A stretch of 13,054 nucleotides of DNA from JAGOME01 sp039812375 (GTDB lineage: Bacteria; Actinomycetota; Actinomycetes; Actinomycetales; Dermatophilaceae), in contig JBDIAO010000079.1 of assembly GCA_039812375.1 (NCBI GenBank), positions 1 to 13,054 of the forward strand, given 5' to 3'. Below, one piece after another: positions 6,430 through 11,803 of this stretch (position 1 is the stretch's first letter; each line of letters starts with the position of its first letter). Under the pieces are notes generated by a model, which saw only the letters and a program-made list of their open reading frames with translations, made no database searches and had not been told where the DNA came from. Position numbers and translations under genes: made by a program.

Positions 6430-8121
6430 ATGGTCACCATGTCCCAGGCCGGAGCCAGTCGCGCCCTGCTCGGCCAGGTGGTCGAGGACGTCGGGGGCAC
6501 CTTCTTCGACGGCATCGTCGGTCGGCTCGATCCGGCGCGCGCGGTCGCCCACGTCGTCATCCTCGACGGGGACGACGACGTGCTGCCGCCCGATGCCGTG
6601 GTCCTCGGCGTCGGACTGCACGACCTCGAGGCCATCACCCCCGTGCTCACCCGGCTCGCGAAGGTGCAGGCGGCCGCCCTCGTCGTCCGGGAACCGGTAG
6701 CCAACCTGCGCCGGCTCGAGCCGCTGGCCCGTGAGCACAGCGTGCCTATTCTGGCTCTGACCCGTGGGGCCTCCTGGAGCCAGGTCGCCGCCTTGTTGCG
6801 TGCGGTCGTTCACGACACCCCCGGCGCGATCGAGCCGGAATCCGCCGTGCTCGGCGGGGTGGCCCTCGGCGATCTCTTCGGCGTCGCGAACTCCCTTGCG
6901 GCACTGGTGGATGCACCGATCCTGATCGAGGATCGTCGGGGCCACGTGCTCGCGTTCTCCGGCCGCCAGGATGAGGCAGATCGCTCCCGGGTCGAGTCCA
7001 TCCTTGGCCGGCAGGTCCCTGAAGGAACTCTGCGCGCCCAGACGAGCAAGGGGATCTTTCGGGAGCTCTACGCGAGCGAGGGTCCTATCTGGGTCGATCC
7101 GCGCAGCCATCCCGCCCAGACGATGGCTCGCACGGTCATGGCGGTGCGGGCCGGCGGCGAGGTCCTCGGCTCGATCTGGGTTGCCGTGCGCGAGCCGCTC
7201 TCGCCCGAACGCACCCGGGCACTCGTGGATGGCGCGCAACTCGTCGCGCTGCACTTGCTGCACCAACGGGCCGGTGCGGATGCCGCCCGCCGAGCCCGCT
7301 CCGCCCTCCTCGGTGAGGTCCTCTCCGGCGGCCCCACCGCCGCGGATGCCGCCGCCCGGCTCGGGCTCGGCACCGGACCGCACCTGGTCGCGACCCTCGC
7401 GACCCTCTCGGCCCTCACGATCGACCCAGTCCGCACGACCGACCCAGCCCGCACGACCGGCTCGAGAACCACGAATGACGTGGATGCCGCCACCGCCGCC
7501 GCCGAACGACAACGCCTCGCCGATGCCTTCGCGATGCACCTCGACGTCGTCGCCCCCGGCAGTGTCACCGCGACACAGGGCGAGGTCGTCCACGCTGTCG
7601 TTCCGGCTCGCGGGCCCGACCCGCAGGGGTCGACCACTCGGGTCGCCGAGGAGTTCTTGCGCCGGATCAGCTCCTCGCTCGAGGCGGTCGTCGCGATCGG
7701 GCCTGCCGTCACCGAGCCAGCCGGGCTGCCCCGGTCGGCCGCCCAGGCCCAGCGCGTCTTGCGGGTGCTGCGCGCCGGTCGGTCACCGCTGCGGGTAGCC
7801 ACCCTGCGCGACGTCCAGACCGAGGCCCTGCTCACCGAGCTCGGTGACCTCATGCGGGAGCGCGGCGAGCCACCCCTCGGCCCGTTGACCGCCCTGCGCG
7901 AGCACGACACCGAGCGGGACGGGCGTCTCGTGGAGACCCTGCGAGCCTGGCTCGAGGCCTTCGGTGACGTCAACGCCGCAGCCGCCGCGATCTACGTGCA
8001 CCCCAACACGTTCCGCTACCGGCTGCGCCGGGCAGCGCAGATCGCCGGGATCGACCTGGGTGACCCCGACGACCGGTTCGCCGCGATGCTCCAGCTGCGT
8101 CTGGCCGACCGGACGAACTGA
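6430..8121 (+). CDS. PucR/CdaR-family transcriptional regulator
   Basis: A 563-residue regulator. The first ~110 residues resemble the PucR N-terminal domain (VLGVGLHDLEAITPVLTRLA and a following PILALTRGASW segment). A GAF-like middle contains EDRRGHVLAFSGRQ. The C-terminal ~60 residues are the PucR-type helix-turn-helix (LRAWLEAFGDVNAAAAAIYV, HPNTFRYRLRRA). The family controls purine, sugar-acid or amino-acid catabolism genes in response to pathway intermediates. I chose ATG 6430; ATG 6439 three codons later is equally possible, and neither has a strong ribosome site. An earlier in-frame ATG at 6355 lies in a hairpin. Near residues 330-345 an 18-bp tandem duplication (7423-7458) encodes DPVRTTDPARTT in a linker. 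The racemase gene follows by 61 bp and is the most likely local target. Confidence 0.85.
   Translation: MVTMSQAGASRALLGQVVEDVGGTFFDGIVGRLDPARAVAHVVILDGDDDVLPPDAVVLGVGLHDLEAITPVLTRLAKVQAAALVVREPVANLRRLEPLAREHSVPILALTRGASWSQVAALLRAVVHDTPGAIEPESAVLGGVALGDLFGVANSLAALVDAPILIEDRRGHVLAFSGRQDEADRSRVESILGRQVPEGTLRAQTSKGIFRELYASEGPIWVDPRSHPAQTMARTVMAVRAGGEVLGSIWVAVREPLSPERTRALVDGAQLVALHLLHQRAGADAARRARSALLGEVLSGGPTAADAAARLGLGTGPHLVATLATLSALTIDPVRTTDPARTTGSRTTNDVDAATAAAERQRLADAFAMHLDVVAPGSVTATQGEVVHAVVPARGPDPQGSTTRVAEEFLRRISSSLEAVVAIGPAVTEPAGLPRSAAQAQRVLRVLRAGRSPLRVATLRDVQTEALLTELGDLMRERGEPPLGPLTALREHDTERDGRLVETLRAWLEAFGDVNAAAAAIYVHPNTFRYRLRRAAQIAGIDLGDPDDRFAAMLQLRLADRTN
7423..7458 (+). repeat. 18-bp tandem duplication inside the PucR-type gene
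   Basis: GACCCAGTCCGCACGACC is followed directly by the same 18-mer with one T-to-C change. It adds six residues to a low-complexity linker and keeps the frame. Confidence 0.85.
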
Positions 8122-8182
8122 CTGGGCGAAGATCGTCGCCGCCGACGAACCCGCGCGAGGACGGTCGGGCGAGGCTCGAGAG

Positions 8183-8953
8183 GTGACGAATCTGCCGACG
8201 CCCCGAACCCACCTCCGCCCCCTCGAGACGCTCGATGCCGGGCCGCTGCTCGGGGTCCTCGGCGGGATGGGTCCGTTGGCAACGGTCAGCTTCTATCGGA
8301 CCCTCGTCGAGCTGACCCCCGCGAGCTGCGACCAGGAGCACGTGCGCACCCTCATCTGGAGCGACCCGACCATCCCGGACCGCTCGAGCGCCCTGCTGGG
8401 TGACGGCATCTCGCCCCTGGCTCAGATGCGCGCCGGCGTGGCGCTCCTAGAGTCAGCCGGGGCCACCGCGATCGCCATCCCGTGCAACACCGCGCACGCA
8501 TTCGTCCCCGCACTGCGCCAGGAGTCGTCGGTCCCGATCATCGACATGGTGCGAGCCGCCGTGGCGGACTGTGCGGCCCAGCTGCCGTCCGGCGGCGTGA
8601 TCGGCGTCCTGGCCACCCGGGGCACCCAGCAGAGCAAGCTCTATGACCTCGCCGCCCGCGAGATGGGGGTGCGGGTGCGCTATCCCACCGAGCGCGACCA
8701 GGGCCGGCTCGTCGACCGCGCCATCGCCATGGTCAAGGGCGGGCAGGACCTGCGGGGGGCAGGAGCGCTCGTGGCCGAAGCGAACCAGCGGTTGATGGAT
8801 GCCGGGGCGGGTGTTGTGGTCGGTGCCTGCACCGAGATCCCCGTCGCGGCCGAGGCTGCGGCGCAACGGGTTCCACTGGTCGACTCACTGCGCAGCCTCG
8901 CGATGGCCTGCCTGCAGGCCCTCGGGGTCCGCCCCTTCGCCGACGCCGCTTGA
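8183..8953 (+). CDS. Aspartate/glutamate racemase-family enzyme
   Basis: A 256-residue cytoplasmic enzyme of the cofactor-independent Asp/Glu racemase superfamily. The N-terminal phosphate/carboxylate-type loop is GVLGGMGPLAT (about 24-34). The two catalytic cysteines are present, Cys101 in IPCNTAH and Cys216 in GACTEIP, as needed for two-base proton exchange at the alpha carbon. The length suits the aspartate racemase branch. The GTG at 8183 places the first conserved motif near residue 24; the frame is open further upstream but overlaps the PucR-type gene. It lies 61 bp after that gene on the same strand. It may act on an amino acid or another alpha-substituted acid (hydantoin and maleate enzymes share the fold); which one is not determined. 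Family call strong, substrate unknown. Confidence 0.9.
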   Translation: MTNLPTPRTHLRPLETLDAGPLLGVLGGMGPLATVSFYRTLVELTPASCDQEHVRTLIWSDPTIPDRSSALLGDGISPLAQMRAGVALLESAGATAIAIPCNTAHAFVPALRQESSVPIIDMVRAAVADCAAQLPSGGVIGVLATRGTQQSKLYDLAAREMGVRVRYPTERDQGRLVDRAIAMVKGGQDLRGAGALVAEANQRLMDAGAGVVVGACTEIPVAAEAAAQRVPLVDSLRSLAMACLQALGVRPFADAA

Positions 8954-8969
8954 TCGAACGAAGCGAGGC

Positions 8970-8989
8970 TTAGAGCTCGCGCGGATAGG
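8970..8989 (+). repeat. Left terminal inverted repeat of the IS5-family remnant
   Basis: Twenty bases, matching the right end without mismatch; similarity stops right after. Confidence 0.9.
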
Positions 8990-8996
8990 GGCGCCG

Positions 8997-9125
8997 TTAT
9001 CGGTCGCTGAGCTGGTCGAGGCCGAGGGCCTCGAGCTTGGAGACGATCTCGCGGAGCCGGCGTGCGTTGTCGAGCATGGGTCGCAGTTGCTCGGCTTGTG
9101 CGGGGCTGAGGGTGCGTGTGACAGT
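8997..9125 (-). pseudogene. Orphan C-terminal coding fragment inside the IS remnant
   Basis: On the minus strand this stretch reads as about 40 residues ending ...LSPAQAEQLRPMLDNARR, LREIVSKLEALGLDQLSDR and a TAA. Codons have consistent G/C third positions and the peptide looks like a genuine helical C-terminus, while the plus-strand reading is not transposase-like here. Upstream of about 9125 the same frame only mirrors the transposase on the other strand. I therefore read it as a fragment of another gene joined to the IS5 transposase. I do not recognise the parent protein. Confidence 0.45.
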
Positions 9126-9563
9126 CTCAAGTGGCCCCGGGCCACCGAACGGTGGGGCATCCCCATCGGCTGGGTCATCGCCGGCGCCAACCGCAACGAC
9201 AGCATCCTGCTCGAGCCCACCTTGCAGCAGATCGCCCAATGCGGGCTGCTCGTCGAGATCGGCACCTTGCACCTGGACCGTGGCTACGACAGCCACGCCA
9301 CCCTTCAGCGCACCAGCGCCCTGGGCCTGCACGATGTCATCTGCGCCAAACGACGCCCACCTGGCAAGAGCAAGACCACGACCAAGCAGCCCCTCGGGAT
9401 GCGCTGGCCCGTGGAACGCACCAACTCCTGGCTGTCCACCTTCGGCCAGCTACGCCGCAACACCGACCGCCACGAGACCCACCGCCTCGGCCAACTCGCA
9501 CTGGCGATCGCTCTCATCCTCACGATCAAAATGGCGCAATGGGCCAAACGATGGAACTACTGA
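9126..9563 (+). pseudogene. IS5-family transposase, C-terminal part only
   Basis: About 145 residues of a DDE transposase of the IS5/IS427 type. Recognisable parts are GIPIGWVIAGANRNDS, then LHLDRGYDS with the second catalytic Asp, and the WPVERTNSWL segment with the catalytic Glu, followed by FGQLRRNTDRHETHRLGQ. The N-terminal half with the first catalytic Asp is missing; coding similarity begins at KWPRATERWG near 9130. The reading frame is open upstream into unrelated sequence, so any product would be a chimera and inactive. It ends 4 bp before the right terminal repeat, as expected for such elements. Confidence 0.85.
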
Positions 9564-9567
9564 CCCA

Positions 9568-9587
9568 CCTATCCGCGCGAGCTCTAA
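9568..9587 (-). repeat. Right terminal inverted repeat of the IS5-family remnant
   Basis: Exact inverted copy of 8970-8989. Its outermost TAA runs straight into AACCTT, the start of the next element's end. Confidence 0.9.
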
Positions 9588-10511
9588 ACCTTGGCAATGC
9601 GGCCTTCTTGATCGCGGGATAGCGAGTTCGTGCTTCTCGGTCCCATCGTCGGCACAGGTCCTGCACGATCGGTCGGGCCAGGCGTAGTTGGGTGTTCGAT
9701 GTCGAAGCGGCGTAGGTAGGCGCGCCAGCAGGTGTCCAGGTCGAGCTCGCTGCCGACGACCCAGAGCCACAGGGTCTTCTTGGTCCGGGAGGTGGGTTTG
9801 GGCAGGTGCTGCTCATCGACGCGGACGATGGTGCCGGTCACGATGGGCGGCTGCTCACAGTTGGCCCAGTGCCCGCAGCGGGCTGGGTGGGATCGGCGTG
9901 GAAGACCCGGTCGTCGCGGATGCGCACGACGAGTGTGGCTCGGGTGTCGGCCAGTTCGTGGGTCAGTGCGATCGGGTCGTAGCCGGCGTCGAAGACGAAC
10001 ACCGGTTCGGGTGCCTGCTGGCGCTGCGTATCCTTCTCCAGGCGCGCGACGACGTCGCGGACCTGGCTGGCGGTGACGGTCACGGTCTCCTCGGTCGGCG
10101 CGATCCGGCGCGCGTCGACCGGCGCGGCCCACGAGTCGTTTGGCCCAGCCCAGCTGGGTGACCCACTGGTAGGACCAGCCGGCCACGATGGGCTGGCCGG
10201 CCGAGTGCTTGGACGCGGAGTAGTAGAACCCGCGCTGCGGGGAGGTCTCCGCGTCGCACCGCGCCCAGGTCGAGGCGTCCACGGCGAACACTGCCGGCCA
10301 GTCGCGGGGACGATGGGCGATCAGCAGGTCCCGCGCCCGCTCGACTTCGACGCCGCCGCGGGCCGGGGACGGTCAGCAGCGCGTCACCGAGCTCGAAGAG
10401 GGCATCGGCTCACCCGGTCAGGCACGAGTGGAACCCGGACCGGAACTCGCGCAGCCGCGCCAGGGCTGCCGCGGTACTGCCCTGCGGGTGTTCCGGTGTG
10501 GCGTCCGCCAC
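9588..10511 (-). pseudogene. Decayed actinobacterial transposase (NF041680-type)
   Basis: Pieces of one transposase are spread over several frames. From a GTG at 10511 the frame reads to LREFRSGFHSCLTG, then an in-frame TGA (10410-10412), then ADALFELGDALLTV. After a frameshift near 10365 it continues GGVEVERARDLLIAHRPRDW and VDASTWARCDAETSPQRGFY. A second shift near 10137 leads into DSWAAPVDARRIAP, VTASQVRDVV and FVFDAGYDPIALTHELADTR. Another break near 9880 precedes TKKTLWLWVVG and CWRAYLRRFDIEH. A deletion near 9692 then joins TQLRLARPIVQDL out of frame. The order matches what I remember of the NF041680-type transposases of Streptomyces and relatives (family name from memory). With at least five lesions it cannot make an active enzyme. 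Confidence 0.8.
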
Positions 10512-10545
10512 GGGATGCTCCGATCCGTTGCTCCCCGACAGTTCT

Positions 10546-10551
10546 TATACT
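10546..10551 (+). promoter_or_regulatory. Possible -10 box for the DUF6788-type gene
   Basis: TATACT in the gap between the two divergent genes, 59 bp before the plus-strand start. It is the most AT-rich hexamer nearby; no matching -35 is seen at 16-18 bp. Confidence 0.3.
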
Positions 10552-10595
10552 GCCTGGTAGCGATGGCAGGATCGGCCCGACACGCCGCACCGGCC

Positions 10596-10603
10596 GGAAG
10601 GAG
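10596..10603 (+). promoter_or_regulatory. Ribosome binding site of the DUF6788-type gene
   Basis: GGAAGGAG, 7 nt before the ATG at 10611. It rules out the longer open frame from upstream. Confidence 0.75.
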
Positions 10604-10610
10604 CCCCCCG

Positions 10611-10979
10611 ATGTCCAGCTCGAAGGCCGCGCAGCTGGCCGCCTACCAGCGTCGCTACCGGCAACTGGCCGACCAGCTCGCCCAGGTCGGGTACATCAGT
10701 AGCGGCACCGTGCTACAGCGCCGCACCCGTTGCGGTACCGCCAGCTGCCGCTGCCACGATGACCCCCCGAGGCTGCACGGGCCCTACTGGCAGTGGACCA
10801 GCAAGGCCAACGGCAAGACCATCACCCGACGCCTGAGCGAACCGGAGGCGCGGCTATACGCAGAGTGGATCGGCAACGAACGCCAGCTCCAGAAACTCAT
10901 CACCCAGATGCGCCAGATCGCCACCAAAGCAATCGAACTCATCCTGCAGGACAACCCGCACGAGGCGGCAAAGGTTTAA
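10611..10979 (+). CDS. DUF6788-type small protein of an insertion element
   Basis: A 122-residue, basic, probably cytoplasmic protein. An N-terminal helix (SSSKAAQLAAYQRRYRQLAD) leads to a compact motif: RCGTASCRCHDDPPRLHGPY (Cys41, Cys46, Cys48, His49 and HGPY at 56-59), which looks like a small zinc site. Then come NGKTITRRLSEPEA and a long C-terminal helix. This is the pattern I know as DUF6788, a family of unknown function often found beside transposase genes. The start has GGAAGGAG 7 nt upstream, an excellent site. The TAA stop lies in the putative end of the element. The frame is intact although the divergent transposase is wrecked. It may bind DNA, but that is inference. Confidence 0.8.
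   Translation: MSSSKAAQLAAYQRRYRQLADQLAQVGYISSGTVLQRRTRCGTASCRCHDDPPRLHGPYWQWTSKANGKTITRRLSEPEARLYAEWIGNERQLQKLITQMRQIATKAIELILQDNPHEAAKV
10971..10979 (-). repeat. Putative right end of the second element
   Basis: AAGGTTTAA, the inverse of TTAAACCTT reconstructed at the left end. It includes the stop codon of the DUF6788-type gene. Confidence 0.45.
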
Positions 10980-11010
10980 TCGCAAGCTGAGCCCGTACCG
11001 GGTCGCGGCA

Positions 11011-11022
11011 GCGCCCGGGCGC
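11011..11022. terminator. GC-rich palindrome between convergent genes
   Basis: GCGCCCGGGCGC is a perfect 12-bp palindrome in the 77-bp gap between the DUF6788-type gene and the DUF1508 gene, which converge here. Other short GC-rich pairs surround it (CCCG-TAC-CGGG at about 10992-11002). It could serve as a two-way terminator, but such palindromes arise easily in DNA this rich in G and C. Confidence 0.3.
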
Positions 11023-11056
11023 GCCGGGCGGGCGGGAACGGACGGCGGCCCGCGGG

Positions 11057-11803
11057 TCAGTCCGGTCTGCCCACGTCCAGCGACTCCACCGGTACGCCGC
11101 CCGCCTCGGCGCGCACCCAGGCGAGCTCCGCCTCCAGGTCGGCCCTCCGGGTGAAACCCTGACCGGAGACGGCGACGATCGCGCCGTCGCCGCGGCGCAG
11201 GTGCCAGCGGTAGCGTCCCTCCCGGTCGGTGAAGATCTCGAACCGGCCGGCGGGCACGCGCATCCCGAGCCTGGCCGCGACGGCCGCCCAGTCCGGGTTG
11301 GCGCGCAGCTCGGCAGACCCGATCTCGTGGATCGCCCGCATCCGTTTCGGCGGCTCGTCGAAGATCCCGGCGAGCTCGGCCCGGTCGAGCGCACCGATCC
11401 CCGCGCCGGTCGCGTCGAGCACCCGGACCCGGACGGCGGCCAGGTCGGCCACGTTGGTGAAGGGCACCGCGACGTAAAGGGTACCGGCCTCGTCCAGGCC
11501 GAAGAAGTGGCCGACCTCGGGGCGCATCACGCCGCGGTGGACCCGCGGGTCCGGCTGGCGGCCGACATCCGCGAGCCGGCCGCCGACGTCGACCCGGGTC
11601 AGGATGGGATGTCCAGGGGAGGCGATCGACACGGGGGGCGCGTCGGCCAGCCACACCGACACCACTCGGGCGGTGCGACCGGTCAGCGCGACGCCCACCC
11701 GCAGGTACCGGGCGGGCCGGGTCGCATCCGTCGCGTCGGACGCTGCGGGGCCGGTGGGTGCGCCGGGCCGGGCCGGTGTGGTGTCCATCTGTTCCGCGTT
11801 CAT
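11057..11803 (-). CDS. DUF1508 (YegP-like) domain protein, peptidase partner
   Basis: A 248-residue protein with no signal peptide or membrane span. The first ~30 residues are disordered (Ala/Thr/Pro-rich). Residues about 32-180 are a region I do not recognise, with a beta-rich part (ARYLRVGVALTGRTARVVSV, later GTLYVAVPFTNVADL). Residues about 187-241 match the DUF1508 fold: GRFEIFTDREGRYRWHLRR, then GDGAIVAVSGQGFTRRADLE. The family's small alpha/beta repeat often occurs alone or in pairs (as in YegP); here one copy is fused to a larger domain. The ATG shares one base with the stop codon of the metallopeptidase gene (TGATG), so translation is coupled and the products probably work together. 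The molecular role of DUF1508 is unknown to me. Confidence 0.8.
   Translation of the reverse strand: MNAEQMDTTPARPGAPTGPAASDATDATRPARYLRVGVALTGRTARVVSVWLADAPPVSIASPGHPILTRVDVGGRLADVGRQPDPRVHRGVMRPEVGHFFGLDEAGTLYVAVPFTNVADLAAVRVRVLDATGAGIGALDRAELAGIFDEPPKRMRAIHEIGSAELRANPDWAAVAARLGMRVPAGRFEIFTDREGRYRWHLRRGDGAIVAVSGQGFTRRADLEAELAWVRAEAGGVPVESLDVGRPD

Larger units (their letters stand above)
8970..9587 (+). mobile_element. IS5-family remnant with perfect 20-bp ends
   Basis: TTAGAGCTCGCGCGGATAGG at 8970-8989 is repeated exactly, inverted, at 9568-9587. The 618-bp interval is shorter than a working IS5-type element and carries only the C-terminal half of a transposase. The ends allow a TA target duplication (8971-8972 and 9585-9586), as expected for the IS427 group of the IS5 family. 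Its ends are intact, so it could still be moved by a transposase supplied from elsewhere. Confidence 0.85.
9585..10979. mobile_element. Second, decayed element: broken transposase plus DUF6788-type gene
   Basis: A broken minus-strand transposase and an intact plus-strand DUF6788-type gene face outward from a shared ~100-bp centre. The right limit is AAGGTTTAA (10971-10979). The left limit is TAAACCTT (9585-9592). If the IS5 remnant and its TA duplication are removed, the left end reads TTAAACCTTGGC and the inverted right end reads TTAAACCTTTGC, matching at 11 of 12 bases. No target duplication is evident. The element boundaries are inferred from these short ends and are moderate. Confidence 0.5.

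Noticed and set aside
5965..7593. Long minus-strand open frame of 542 codons
   Set aside because: It is antisense to the lipoprotein and PucR-type genes, has low-complexity Gly/Arg/Asp-rich composition and crosses a hairpin; it is a high-GC shadow.
7964..8182. Upstream extension of the racemase frame into the PucR-type gene
   Set aside because: The extension is Arg/Pro/Ser-rich shadow sequence over the regulator's conserved helix-turn-helix, and the racemase fold starts after the GTG at 8183.
10980..11056. Short gene in the gap between convergent genes
   Set aside because: The stretch is only 77 bp of GC-rich palindromic sequence with no ribosome site.
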